Shown here in pieces: positions 29,229 to 38,480 of a stretch of DNA of 64,000 bases (position 1 is its first letter; every line of letters begins with the position of its first letter). The stretch lies in the NCBI RefSeq assembly GCF_025961205.1, contig NZ_JAOQNH010000002.1:767501-831500 (forward strand). Reading direction: 5' to 3'. Source of the stretch: Azospirillum fermentarium (GTDB taxonomy: Bacteria > Pseudomonadota > Alphaproteobacteria > Azospirillales > Azospirillaceae). Position numbers and translations under genes: made by a program. The notes beneath the pieces were generated by a model, which ran no database searches, was not told where the DNA came from, and worked only from the letters and a program-made list of their open reading frames with translations.

Positions 29229-30317
29229 ATGATCGAACGCCCCACATCCGTGACCGTGGCCGAGCTGCAGGATCTGCTGTCCTCCATCGGCATCGCGGAG
29301 GATCTGGACTGCACCGGCTATGACCTGGGCAGCCTGCGGGTGAGCAACGGGATGCTCACCCGCTGCACCTTCACCAACGCCGATTTCAGCGGCATCGGCC
29401 TGGAGAACGCCATCTTCACCAAGGGCGGTTTCACCCGCACCCGCTGGGACCGCACCGCACCGCGCACCACCGCCTTCGTGCAGTGCGACTTCGCCGGGGC
29501 CGATTTCACCGGCGCCGATCTGGAAACCTGCGCCTTCACCGACTGCACCTTCGCCGGGGCGCGGTTCGACGGGGTGCGGCTGTTCCGCTGCGCCTTCAGC
29601 GACTGCGACATGACCGGCAGCGTGTTCACCGGGGCCGCTCTGACCGAATGCGCCCTGATGGGCGGCACCCTGGGCACCGCCGATTTCGCCGGCGCGCGCC
29701 TGGTGGGGGTGACGCTGCACAAGCCCGACTTCGCGCGGCTGGGCACCGCCGGCACCCGGTTCGAACGTTGCGCCTTCATCGAGGCGAACGCGGCGGGGCT
29801 GACCCTGTCGGGATATGCCTTCCCCCTGTGCAACTTCACCGACGCGGTTCTCGACGGCACGGTGATGGAGGGCTGCGACCTGGGCCAGACCGTGTTCATG
29901 AACGCCACGCTGCGCGGCGCCCGGCTGGACCGCTCGCTCATCGCGCGGGCGCTGTTCACCGGCGCCGACCTGACCGGGGCGACCCTGCGCGCGGCCAACC
30001 TGATGCAGTCCAATTTCCAGAAGGCCACGCTGACCTGGGCCGATTTCTCCGGGTCGCATCTGGAGCAGGCCCAGTTCGGCGGGGCGGTGTGCCGGGGCAC
30101 GGTGTTCAACGACACCAATCTGGCCACCGCCGATTTCGCCGGAGCCGACCTGACCGGGGCGCGTGTGATGAACGCCGGCCTCTACCGCACCAGCCTGCAC
30201 AACACCGTCGAGACCGACAGCGTGTGGACGGGATCCAACCGGGCCGTGGCGCTCGGCACCGATCCCCAGCGCAAGGCGGCGGAGGATTTCACCCCCGCCG
30301 CCCGCCGCCCCGCCTGA
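29229..30317 (+). CDS. Pentapeptide-repeat protein
   Basis: A 362-residue protein made almost wholly of pentapeptide repeats (e.g. CDFAGADFTGADLETCAF), with a short non-repeat head (TSVTVAELQDLLSSIGI) and tail. It starts four bases after the DUF2169 gene. Repeats contain many Cys at the i-3/i+3 positions, such as LTRCTF and FRCAFSDC. Such solenoids serve as rigid scaffolds; a companion role in effector loading is inferred from position. Confidence 0.8.
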   Translation: MIERPTSVTVAELQDLLSSIGIAEDLDCTGYDLGSLRVSNGMLTRCTFTNADFSGIGLENAIFTKGGFTRTRWDRTAPRTTAFVQCDFAGADFTGADLETCAFTDCTFAGARFDGVRLFRCAFSDCDMTGSVFTGAALTECALMGGTLGTADFAGARLVGVTLHKPDFARLGTAGTRFERCAFIEANAAGLTLSGYAFPLCNFTDAVLDGTVMEGCDLGQTVFMNATLRGARLDRSLIARALFTGADLTGATLRAANLMQSNFQKATLTWADFSGSHLEQAQFGGAVCRGTVFNDTNLATADFAGADLTGARVMNAGLYRTSLHNTVETDSVWTGSNRAVALGTDPQRKAAEDFTPAARRPA

Positions 30318-30367
30318 CCCGCCCCTTTTCTGCTACAGTTACCGCCCCTCATATCAGGAACGCCCCC

Positions 30368-31036
30368 ATGCACGTTGACCGCACCCCCCCGCACAGCGAC
30401 ACGTCCGGCCCGGCGATGGCGACCCTTGCCCTGTCCCCCGCCCCTGCCCTGACCGTGGCGGTGGTCACCGCCGGCCACGGCGGCGGCGCCTGGACGGTGG
30501 AAAGCGGCGGGCGGGCGCTGGCGGCGGGCCGGGCGGTGTCGTGCCTGGTGGAACCGGCGGTGGGCGACACGGTGCTGCTGCTGGCGGAGTCGCCCGTGGG
30601 CCAGCGCATCCTGGCGGTGCTGGACCGCGGCGCCGAGGCGCCGGTGACCCTGACCGGCGGCGGGAACCGCGACGTGACCCTGGCGGCCCCCGCCGTCACC
30701 ATCGCCGCGTCCCGCCGGGCGGCGCTGCAGGCCCCGGACGCCGAGGTGACGGCCCGCCGCGTGGCGGTGCGGGCGGACAGCGCCACGCTGGTGGGCCGGC
30801 TGGTGGAGGCCACCGCCGACACGCTGAAGACCGTCGCCCTGTCGGTGATGAGCGTGGCCGAGCGGGTCACCGCGTCCGCCGGCACCTCCACGCGGATGGT
30901 CCAGGGGGCCGACACGGTGCAGGCCCGCGATCTGGTGTATCAGGCCGGCGAAACCGCCCTGGTCCGGGGGGCGCGCACGTCGGTGTCGGCGGTGGACGAC
31001 GTGGTCATCACCGGTTCGCGCATCAGCATGACCTGA
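30368..31036 (+). CDS. DUF3540 family protein
   Basis: A 222-residue protein. The N-terminal half has a small beta domain (CLVEPAVGDTVLLLAES), and the C-terminal half consists of alternating short beta-like segments (DVTLAAPAVTIAASRRAALQ; VRADSATLVGR) ending GSRISM, like a trimeric beta-helix. This matches the DUF3540 family, which travels with DUF2169 and DUF4150 in type VI-type loci. The ATG at 30368 was chosen over a much longer frame that overlaps the pentapeptide gene. Confidence 0.72.
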   Translation: MHVDRTPPHSDTSGPAMATLALSPAPALTVAVVTAGHGGGAWTVESGGRALAAGRAVSCLVEPAVGDTVLLLAESPVGQRILAVLDRGAEAPVTLTGGGNRDVTLAAPAVTIAASRRAALQAPDAEVTARRVAVRADSATLVGRLVEATADTLKTVALSVMSVAERVTASAGTSTRMVQGADTVQARDLVYQAGETALVRGARTSVSAVDDVVITGSRISMT

Positions 31037-31051
31037 GACGGGGGGTACGCC

Positions 31052-31450
31052 ATGGTCTTCGCCACCTGCCAGATGATGGGGATGAACTTCGGGTTCCCGG
31101 ATGTGTGCCTGACGCCGGCACCGCCGCTGCCGCCCATCCCCATCCCCTATCCCAACATCGCCATGACGCCGACCGGCATCCCGACGGCGCCGACCATCCT
31201 GACCATGTGCTGCCCGACCCACAACATGCTGAGCGTCGTGCCGATGAGCATGGGCGACAACCCCGGCGTGGCCATGGGCGTGGCGTCGGGCATGGTGATG
31301 GGGCCGGAACGCAAGGTGCTGACCAGCGTCAAGGTGTTCTTCACCGGTCCCCCCGCCGACAAGATGCTGAGCATGAACATCCAGAACAGCACCAACTGCC
31401 CCGGCAGCCAACTCGTGCCCAGCCAGCCCAAAGTCATGATCCTGTCGTAA
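31052..31450 (+). CDS. DUF4150 (PAAR-like) spike tip protein
   Basis: A 132-residue protein with the PAAR-like pattern of DUF4150: FPDVCLTPAPPLPPIPIPYPN near the start (residues split FPDVCLTP / PIPIPYPN), then TILTMCCPTHN and MSMGDNPGVAMG. PAAR proteins cap the VgrG needle and pierce the target membrane, usually carrying the effector. No toxin domain is attached, so the effector must be elsewhere or non-covalently bound. It starts 15 bases after the DUF3540 gene. Confidence 0.8.
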   Translation: MVFATCQMMGMNFGFPDVCLTPAPPLPPIPIPYPNIAMTPTGIPTAPTILTMCCPTHNMLSVVPMSMGDNPGVAMGVASGMVMGPERKVLTSVKVFFTGPPADKMLSMNIQNSTNCPGSQLVPSQPKVMILS

Positions 31451-31455
31451 CGGCC

Positions 31456-32643
31456 ATGGCGCGCATTCTTCTGGTTTGGGAACTGGGGGCCGGGTACGGG
31501 CATCTGGCGCAGCTTCGCCGCATCGGCGCGGCGGTGCAGGCCCGCGGCCACGAGATCGCCTATGCCGTCCGCAGCCTGGACGAGGCGGCGGACGTGCTGG
31601 GCGTCACCGCCCCCATGTTCCAGGCGCCGCTGGTGGGGCCGAACTTCGCCCTGGCCGGCACCCGGCTGCCGCTGTCCAGCCTGCCCGACATCCTCTACGC
31701 CACCGGCTTTTCCCACGCGCGCACGCTGATGCCGGCGGTGCGGGCGTGGGAGATGCTGCTGGGGCTGGTGGCGCCCGACGTCATCGTCGCCGATTACGCC
31801 CCGGTGGCGACGCTGGCGGCGTGGAGCTTCGTGCCGGTGCTGGCGGTGGGCAACGGCTTCACCCTGCCGCCCCGCCATCTGGCCGAACTGCCGCCGCTGG
31901 CCACCCGCTCCGGGCCGGGGGTTCCGGCCCGCCACATCCTGGAGGTGGCGGCGCAGATCCAGGCCGCCCGCCGCGCGCCCGCCCCCGCCTCTCTCGGCGA
32001 ATTGCTGGGGGGGGACCGCGGCTTTGCCTTTGGGCTGGAGCTGTTCGACCCCTACCGCGACCTGCGGCTGGAGCCGCTTTACGCGCCGCTGGAGCCGCTG
32101 CCCCCGCCCCTGCCGCCGCCCGCCGATCCGCGTTCGGCCTTCGTCTATCTGGGCGGGGATTACGCACCGACCGCCCCGGCCCTGATGGCGCTGGCCGAAC
32201 GGGCCAAGGAGCAGGGCATCCGCCTCGCCGCCACCATCCGCCGGGCGCCGCTGCGGCTGCGCGACGGGCTGGCGGCCTTGGGGGTAACCGTTCACGACCG
32301 CCCGCCGCCGCTGGCCGAGATGCTGGCCGGGCACGGGGCCGTGGTCCATCACGGCGGGCTGGGCACCGCCGCCGCCGCGCTGGCGGCGGGCCGTCCGCAG
32401 GTGCTGTTCACCCAGCATCTGGAGCATGGGCTGAACGGCGCGGCCCTGGCCCGTCTGGGCTGCGCCGTGGCGGTGGAGGGCCGGGACGGCCCCGCCCTGC
32501 TGGCCCGCGCGGTGACGGGTGTGCTGGACGACCCCCAGGCGGCGGAACGGGCCGCCGCCGCGGCCGCCACCCGGCGGGAGCAGCCGGACGGGCTGCCCGC
32601 CCTGCTGGACGCCATCGACACGCTGGGGGGGAGGGCACGGTGA
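31456..32643 (+). CDS. GT1/MGT-like glycosyltransferase
   Basis: A 395-residue GT-B enzyme of the UGT/MGT type. The N-terminus ILLVWELGAGYGHLAQLRRIG has the GxGHL loop, and the C-terminal donor site reads HHGGLGTAAAALAAGRPQVL...QHLEHGLNGAAL, matching the nucleotide-sugar-binding signature of this family. It follows the PAAR-like gene by five bases and overlaps the next gene (GTGA), so it is part of the same operon. The acceptor is unknown; it might modify a spike or surface component. Confidence 0.8.
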   Translation: MARILLVWELGAGYGHLAQLRRIGAAVQARGHEIAYAVRSLDEAADVLGVTAPMFQAPLVGPNFALAGTRLPLSSLPDILYATGFSHARTLMPAVRAWEMLLGLVAPDVIVADYAPVATLAAWSFVPVLAVGNGFTLPPRHLAELPPLATRSGPGVPARHILEVAAQIQAARRAPAPASLGELLGGDRGFAFGLELFDPYRDLRLEPLYAPLEPLPPPLPPPADPRSAFVYLGGDYAPTAPALMALAERAKEQGIRLAATIRRAPLRLRDGLAALGVTVHDRPPPLAEMLAGHGAVVHHGGLGTAAAALAAGRPQVLFTQHLEHGLNGAALARLGCAVAVEGRDGPALLARAVTGVLDDPQAAERAAAAAATRREQPDGLPALLDAIDTLGGRAR

Positions 32644-34574
32644 ACGGTCCCACGTCCCCTTCCCTGCCCACCCTGCTGACCACGGCGGGCCGGGGGCTGG
32701 CGACCCGCAACCAGGCGCTCAACGAGGCGCTGGTCCTGGCCCAGGGCGGGAGCACGGTCAAGGCGATCGCCCTGCTGGGCGATCTGATCGACGCCGAACC
32801 GCGGTTCGCCGACGCCTATGTGGCGCTGGGCTGCTGCTACCTGCACGGCGGGCGCACCGCCGATGCGGTGGCGGCGCTGGGCAGCGCCGCATCGCTCGAC
32901 GCCTACAACCCCGACGCCTTCGCCAATCTGGCGCTGGCCCACACCGCCGCCGGCAATCACGACGACGCGCGGGTCTGTTTCGACCGCGCCCTGACGCTGG
33001 CCCCCGGCAACCCGGTCACCCTGTCCAACTATGCCGCCCTGCTGGCCGCGGCGGGGGAGGACGAGGAGGCCGCCGGCTGCTACCGCCGCGCCCTGGCCGC
33101 CGACCCCGACCACCCCCTGGCCTGCAGCGGGCTGGCGAAGCTGCTGCGCCGCCGGGGCAACCGGACGGCGGCGGCGGCGCTGCTGCACCACGCCACCACG
33201 GTCAACCCCGGCCATCACGGGCTGTGGCTGGAGCGGGCGGAAACGCTGGTGGAGATGGGCCGCGTGAGCGAGGCGCTGGAGGCCAGCCGGCAGGCCCGTG
33301 CCATCGACCCCACCCACACCGACGGGCTGATCGTCGATGGCCGCATCCTGCTGGCCGCCGGGATGGCGGCGGAGGCGGCGGCGGTGCTGAAACAGGCTGC
33401 GGCCCTGCGCCCCAACGCCATGCTGCCCCGCTTCCTGCTGGCCGAGGCGGTGCGGACCCAGGGGGACTATCCCGCTGCCCTGGCCCTGTGGTCGGCGCTG
33501 GTGCAGCGCTTTCCCCGCTCGCCCCAGCCTTATCTGGGGATGGCGCGGGCGCTGATCGACATGGGCAACGCCGACGGCGCCCGCCGCTGCCTGGAACGGG
33601 TGGCGGAGGTGCGCCCCGACGCCCCCGAGCGCCACTGGCTGCAGGCCGAGATGGACCTGCGCCAGGGCTATGTGACCAAGGCGTGGCCGGTGCTGGCCGA
33701 GCACATCCGCCCTCTGGCCGCCGAACCGGACACCGCCCGCCCGCCCCTGTGGGACGGGACGCCGCTGGAGGGACGGCGGCTGCTGGTGGACGCCCGCCTG
33801 ACCATCACCGACACCGTTCTGCTGGCCCGGCTGCTGACCCTGGCCGCCCGCTGCGGCGGGCCGGTGCGCGTGCTGGCCCATCCGTCCCTGGCGCAGCTTC
33901 TGTCCACCGTGGCGGGGGTGGCGGCCGCCTATCCCCACCCCCGCGGCGCCTATGCCGAGGCCGACCTGTGGTGCTCCCTGAGCGGTCTGGCCCCCCTGCT
34001 GGCCCCCCGGCGGGAGGATCTGACCGCCCTTACCCCGTCCCTGCGGGCACCGCCGGTTCTGGTGGCGCGCATGGCGGCCCGGCTGGCGGAGGCCGACGCC
34101 GGTGGGCGGCGCTGGCTGGGCGTGGTGGCGCCGCCGCCGGAACAGACGGACCTGATGGCGGCGGTGCTGGATCGGGTGGACCCGGACCGCTGGACCGTCG
34201 CCTGGATCGCCCCCTCGGTTCCCGCCGGCCAACCGCCCCTGCCCCGCCTGACCGGCGGTGCTGCGACAGCCGGGCCGCGGATCACCCTGACCGCCGACGA
34301 GCCGGTGGAGACCGCCGCGGCGCTGAGCGCGGTCGATCGCGTGGTTGCCGCCGACGGCCCCGCCGCCCATCTGGCCGGTGCCCTGGGCCGCCCCGGCCAT
34401 GTTCTGGTGCGCCCGTCGGGGCATTGGTGCTGGGGCTATCGGCCTGGGGGGCCGTGGTATCCGACCCTGACCGCCGTGCGCCGTGCCCCCGCGGACACGG
34501 ATTGGGAACCGGCTCTGGAGCGGCTGGCGCAGGCGCTGGCAACTGGTCTCACCAATTGCGACAAGAGCGATTGA
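32640..34574 (+). CDS. TPR protein with GT-B-like C-terminus
   Basis: A 644-residue protein. Residues about 20-350 are tandem tetratricopeptide repeats (e.g. AYVALGCCYLHGGRTADAVAAL, split as YVALGCCYLHGG / ADAVAALG). The C-terminal part contains VVAADGPAAHLAGALGRPGHVLV and YRPGGPWYPTLTAVRR, resembling the donor-binding half of heptosyltransferase/GT41-type proteins common at the end of alphaproteobacterial TPR proteins. The GTG start overlaps the preceding glycosyltransferase stop. It may act as its partner or as a second transferase. Confidence 0.75.
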   Translation: MNGPTSPSLPTLLTTAGRGLATRNQALNEALVLAQGGSTVKAIALLGDLIDAEPRFADAYVALGCCYLHGGRTADAVAALGSAASLDAYNPDAFANLALAHTAAGNHDDARVCFDRALTLAPGNPVTLSNYAALLAAAGEDEEAAGCYRRALAADPDHPLACSGLAKLLRRRGNRTAAAALLHHATTVNPGHHGLWLERAETLVEMGRVSEALEASRQARAIDPTHTDGLIVDGRILLAAGMAAEAAAVLKQAAALRPNAMLPRFLLAEAVRTQGDYPAALALWSALVQRFPRSPQPYLGMARALIDMGNADGARRCLERVAEVRPDAPERHWLQAEMDLRQGYVTKAWPVLAEHIRPLAAEPDTARPPLWDGTPLEGRRLLVDARLTITDTVLLARLLTLAARCGGPVRVLAHPSLAQLLSTVAGVAAAYPHPRGAYAEADLWCSLSGLAPLLAPRREDLTALTPSLRAPPVLVARMAARLAEADAGGRRWLGVVAPPPEQTDLMAAVLDRVDPDRWTVAWIAPSVPAGQPPLPRLTGGAATAGPRITLTADEPVETAAALSAVDRVVAADGPAAHLAGALGRPGHVLVRPSGHWCWGYRPGGPWYPTLTAVRRAPADTDWEPALERLAQALATGLTNCDKSD

Positions 34575-34638
34575 CACCCGCCCTGTTGCACCGCATCGTT
34601 CCCCGTATTGTTGACCAAACCATTCGGGAACACCCGCA

Positions 34639-37600
34639 ATGACCGAGGCCGAGGCCAAAGCCGCCCGCAACGCCCGTGACTCCAGCCGCCGCCGGAACGA
34701 CGACACCCGGACCACGGACACAGGCACCGGCTGGACTCTGCCGACCGGGCCGTTGCTGACCGACCCGGTGGCCCGGTTCCCGGCTCCCGCGGCGCTGGAT
34801 TGCGCCGCCCTGGTGGCCGACCTCGGCGCCTGCCTCGACCGTTTCACGCGCGAGAGCGAGGAAGACCCCTTCACCAACCCCATCCTGCACCTGTCGCTGG
34901 AAATCAACCGGCGGCTGGCCGCGGGTACGCTCGACCTGGGCACGGTGGAGCAGCTTCTGCAATACCTGTCGGCGGACGGCTTCCTGGGCCGCACCCGGCG
35001 ATTCGCCGCCAAGCTGGGCGAAACCGACCCGGCGGCCAACGACGCCGTGATCCGCCGGCTGGTCCGCTCCATCGCCCAGCCCGACGGCGAGGCCGCCCCC
35101 ATCCCCTTCGCCGATTTCCGCCGCCGGGTGGAGGCGGAGGTGTTCGGCATCGTCATCACCGCCCACCCCACCTTCAACCTGTCCGGCCCGCTGATGACGG
35201 CGCTGGCCTGTCTGGCGCTGGACCGCGACGAGCAGGGCCAGCCGCTCACCGCGTCCAAGCGCGCAGCATTGGTCAGCCGCATGGCGCGGTCGGAGCACCG
35301 GCCCGACGCCAACCTCACGCTCTCGCGCGAGCATGAGCTGTCGCTGCACGCCCTGGGCAACATCCACGCCGCGCTGCGCCGGCTCTACGGCCTGATCTTC
35401 GAAGAGGCGGCAACCCTCTATCCCGACCACTGGACCGACCTGACGCCCAAGCTGCTGACGGTGGCGAGCTGGGTCGGCTACGACATCGACGGGCGGTCGG
35501 ACATCAAGTGGACCGACATGCTGCACAAGCGGCAGAAGGTCCAGCTTCAGCAGCTTCGCCAGTATCTGGCGGAGGTGCAGGGTGCCCGCGCCGCCGTGCC
35601 CGACGATGAGGAACTGCGCCACACGCTGGAGCAGATCGAATCCCGGCTGGTGCTGGCGATCCACGAGATCACCGACGAAATCAGCGTCTTCGCCGTCCAC
35701 GACCCCCAGCGGGCGGATTCGCAGAAGCACCTGCAGCGCATCTCCCGCCGGATGCACGAGGACCGCGCCTTCCGCCTGACCGACGGGGCGTTCCTGGTGG
35801 AGCGGGTCAACCGCGCCATCCGCCTGCTGGGCAGCCGCGGGGCGGCGGCGATGCCGGCGGTGCTGCGCCTGACCGTGCTGCGGGCGGAACTGGCCAATTA
35901 CGGGCTGGGGGTGGCCCACACCCATGTGCGCATCAACTCCACCCAGCTTCACAACGCCATCCGCAAGGCGGTGGGGCTGGAGACCGCGCCCGACGACCCG
36001 CGGTTCCGCCAGTCCTATCTGGAACGGCTGACCCAGCTTCTGGACACGGTGCAGCCGGTCGCCATCAACTTCGGCTCCCTGATCGGCGAGCGCACCTCGG
36101 CCAAGCGGCTGTTCATGACCGTGGCCCAGATGCTGAAGTATTCGGACTCCACGGTCCCCGTCCGCTTCCTGATCGCGGAGAGCGAGGCGGCGTTCACCGT
36201 GCTGACCGCGCTCTATTACGCCCGCCTGTTCGGGATCGAGGACCGGCTGGACATCTCGCCGCTGTTCGAGACGGAACGCGCACTGGAACTGGGCAGCCGC
36301 GTCATCGACACCCTGCTGGAGAACCCGCACTACCGCGCCTATGTGCAAAAGCGCGGGCGGCTGTGCATCCAGACCGGCTATTCCGACGCCGGGCGCTATC
36401 TGGGCCAGACGCCCGCCGCCGCCTCCATCGAGCGGCTGCGCAGCCGCGTGGCGCGCCTGTTCAGGAAGCACGGGCTGACCGGCGTCCAGCTTGTGGTGTT
36501 CGACACCCATGGTGAATCCATCGGCCGCGGCGCCCACCCGGCCAGCTTCACCGAGCGCCTGTCGTACATCGCCCCCCCGGCGTGGCTGTCGTCGCTGGCC
36601 GAACTGGGCGTACCGTACAAGCAGGAGGTCAGCTTCCAGGGCGGCGACGGCTTCCTCTATTTCGTGACCGAGGCGTCGGCCTTTGCCGTGGTCACCCGCA
36701 TCGTGCAGTACATGCTGGGCGAGCGGCCCGCCGGCACCGACGATCCCTTCTACGACGAGAACGACTACATCACCGAAGTCTTCACCACGGTGAAGGAGTT
36801 CCAGGTGGCGCTGGTGCGCGACCCCAATTACGCCGTTCTGGTGGGGACGTTCGGCGGCAGCCTGCTCTACCCCTCGGGCAGCCGGGCGTTCAAGCGCCAG
36901 CACGACGGCAGCACCGACAGCATCGACCAGCAGAACATCTCCCAGATCCGCGCCATCCCCCACAACGCCATCCTGCTGCAGCAGGGGCTGCCCGCCAACG
37001 TCATCGGCGGGTTCGGGGCGGCCATCGACAAGGATCCCGAGCGCTTCGCCGCCCTCTACGCCCGCTCGCCGCGGTTCCGCCAGTTGCTGGGCATCGTGGA
37101 ATACGGCTTCGCCGTCGCCGAGCCGGACGCGCTGAAGGCGTACATCGACATGATGGACCCGGAACTGTGGCTGACGCTGGCCGCGCGCGAACGGGAGCCG
37201 GCGCGGGCGGAGGAGATGCGCAATCTGGCCGACCATCTGGAAAACAGCCCGGCCCATGTGCGGCAGATGCGCATCTTCCGCAAGCTGTACCGCGACCACA
37301 CCATGCTGCGCGACGGTCTGGCCCGCACGGGTCCGGGCTGTGCGGCGCTGCTGGACGGCGACTGCCGCACGGGCCTGCGCCTGCTGCACGCCCTGCGTCT
37401 GGCGCTGATCCACGAGGTGTTCCGGCTGGCGACCCACATCCCGGAATTCTCCAGCCAGCATTCCACCACCCGCGAGCGGGTGATCGCCCGCATCCTGCAC
37501 CTGGACATCCCCACCGCCGTGTCGCAGTTGGAGGAGATCTTCCCCGCCACCACCGACACCGGGCCGGAGGATGCCGACTACGGCGAGCCCGCCACCTATG

Positions 37601-37725
37601 TCAGCGACGAAAGCCAGAACTACCGCCAGGAAAACGAGCGGCTGTTCCGCCCCATGACCGGCCTGTACGACCTGATCGTGCGCACCGGCTCGGCGATCAC
37701 CCAGCGGGTCGGGTTCTTCGGGTAG
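34639..37725 (+). CDS. Divergent phosphoenolpyruvate carboxylase homologue
   Basis: A 1028-residue protein recognisably of the PEP carboxylase family (canonical enzymes are about 880-930 residues). It retains the first catalytic region as VITAHPTFNLSG (H176), but the Glu after HPT is Phe. The later region, normally FHGRGG-IGRGG, is here FDTHGESIGRGA (621-632), so the catalytic His and Arg become D622 and H624. SW(I/V)GGDRDGNP is replaced by SWVGYDIDGRSD (277-288). The C-terminus lacks the conserved QNTG-type ending and finishes GFFG. It could be a related carboxylase with altered chemistry, or an inactive regulator. Confidence 0.75.
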   Translation: MTEAEAKAARNARDSSRRRNDDTRTTDTGTGWTLPTGPLLTDPVARFPAPAALDCAALVADLGACLDRFTRESEEDPFTNPILHLSLEINRRLAAGTLDLGTVEQLLQYLSADGFLGRTRRFAAKLGETDPAANDAVIRRLVRSIAQPDGEAAPIPFADFRRRVEAEVFGIVITAHPTFNLSGPLMTALACLALDRDEQGQPLTASKRAALVSRMARSEHRPDANLTLSREHELSLHALGNIHAALRRLYGLIFEEAATLYPDHWTDLTPKLLTVASWVGYDIDGRSDIKWTDMLHKRQKVQLQQLRQYLAEVQGARAAVPDDEELRHTLEQIESRLVLAIHEITDEISVFAVHDPQRADSQKHLQRISRRMHEDRAFRLTDGAFLVERVNRAIRLLGSRGAAAMPAVLRLTVLRAELANYGLGVAHTHVRINSTQLHNAIRKAVGLETAPDDPRFRQSYLERLTQLLDTVQPVAINFGSLIGERTSAKRLFMTVAQMLKYSDSTVPVRFLIAESEAAFTVLTALYYARLFGIEDRLDISPLFETERALELGSRVIDTLLENPHYRAYVQKRGRLCIQTGYSDAGRYLGQTPAAASIERLRSRVARLFRKHGLTGVQLVVFDTHGESIGRGAHPASFTERLSYIAPPAWLSSLAELGVPYKQEVSFQGGDGFLYFVTEASAFAVVTRIVQYMLGERPAGTDDPFYDENDYITEVFTTVKEFQVALVRDPNYAVLVGTFGGSLLYPSGSRAFKRQHDGSTDSIDQQNISQIRAIPHNAILLQQGLPANVIGGFGAAIDKDPERFAALYARSPRFRQLLGIVEYGFAVAEPDALKAYIDMMDPELWLTLAAREREPARAEEMRNLADHLENSPAHVRQMRIFRKLYRDHTMLRDGLARTGPGCAALLDGDCRTGLRLLHALRLALIHEVFRLATHIPEFSSQHSTTRERVIARILHLDIPTAVSQLEEIFPATTDTGPEDADYGEPATYVSDESQNYRQENERLFRPMTGLYDLIVRTGSAITQRVGFFG

Positions 37726-37759
37726 CGGCGGCGGTCGGTTGCCATGGGGCACGTCTGCG

Positions 37760-37794
37760 GAAACACCTATGGCATTTGACGGCATAGGTGTTTC
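37760..37794. promoter_or_regulatory. 12-bp-arm palindrome at the toxin-antitoxin promoter
   Basis: Arms GAAACACCTATG (37760-37771) and CATAGGTGTTTC (37783-37794) are perfectly complementary, with an 11-base spacer. It sits 40 bases upstream of the toxin start. Autoregulated toxin-antitoxin operons usually have such an operator; a secondary role as the terminator of the upstream gene is possible, but no T run follows. Confidence 0.6.
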
Positions 37795-37833
37795 GTGACA
37801 GAGTTCCCCATAGCAACCGGAGGCGGCAGTGCC

Positions 37834-38124
37834 GTGCCCAAAGCCACCCTGCTTCATGCGGAACGCCGCCTTCTTTCCAGTGGCGCCATCATGCAGGCCA
37901 GGATCTGGCTGGTGCCTGAGCCGGTGCCACCATCCACGCATCCGCTCAAGTATTCGCTGGTTTATATTGTCGGCGGCGAACGGGTGGTCGGCTACGACAA
38001 CGAACGCGGCAAGGGCGACCACCGGCACTATGGCACGTGTGAGGAACCGTATGCCTTCACGACACCGGAACGGTTGATGATGGACTTTCTCGCCGACGTG
38101 CGGGCAGCGGGAGGAGACGTGTGA
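37834..38124 (+). CDS. TumE-family (DUF6516) toxin
   Basis: A 96-residue toxin of a type II pair. The segment GYDNERGKGDHRHYG is the hallmark of TumE/DUF6516 proteins and contains the probable active residues. I chose the GTG at 37834 because GGAGG lies ten bases before it and the protein then begins VPKATLLHAERRL like its relatives; a GTG at 37795 would add 13 residues but overlaps the palindrome. The stop overlaps the antitoxin ATG (TGATG). The biochemical target is not evident from sequence. Confidence 0.8.
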   Translation: MPKATLLHAERRLLSSGAIMQARIWLVPEPVPPSTHPLKYSLVYIVGGERVVGYDNERGKGDHRHYGTCEEPYAFTTPERLMMDFLADVRAAGGDV

Positions 38125-38480
38125 TGACCGGCGATCTCAACGTTCACGTGGGCGACACCGCCGCCGATTTTGGCCAGCGCTTCGTGGAAGCCTGGAAACG
38201 TGCCGAGCGTGGCGAGGTGCAGCAGGAACGGCACCTGTCGTTCGACAGTTTCGAAACCCTGGCCCGTGTGCTGACGCCCAAGCGCCTGGAATTGCTGCGC
38301 CATCTTCACCGGGAGCCGGCCCCCAGCATCAGCGCGCTGGCGCGTGCGGTGGGGCGCGATTACCGCCGGGTTCACGAGGATGTGGAAGCGCTCGCCGCCG
38401 CCGGACTGGTGGACCGTGACAAAAACGGCAATGGTCTGACCGCCCCCTATGACGCCATCGCAACCCGCATCGCGTTGTGA
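38124..38480 (+). CDS. TumA-like HTH antitoxin
   Basis: A 118-residue antitoxin. Residues 35-110 match a winged-helix repressor: LSFDSFETLARVLTPKRLEL, SISALARAVGRDYRRVHEDVEAL, then AAGLVDR. Toxin comes first and antitoxin second, the usual order for this family. The ATG shares one base with the toxin stop and has GAGGAG upstream. It most likely neutralises the toxin and represses the operon through the palindrome at 37760-37794. Confidence 0.8.
   Translation: MTGDLNVHVGDTAADFGQRFVEAWKRAERGEVQQERHLSFDSFETLARVLTPKRLELLRHLHREPAPSISALARAVGRDYRRVHEDVEALAAAGLVDRDKNGNGLTAPYDAIATRIAL

Noticed and set aside
23866..34574. Prophage tail or complete type VI secretion system
   Set aside because: No sheath, tube, tape measure, ClpV, TssJKLM or phage lysis/packaging genes are present; only spike and accessory proteins are seen.
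34549..38028. 1159-codon minus-strand frame opposite the PEP carboxylase homologue
   Set aside because: No recognisable domain and lies wholly antisense to a gene with PEP carboxylase motifs.
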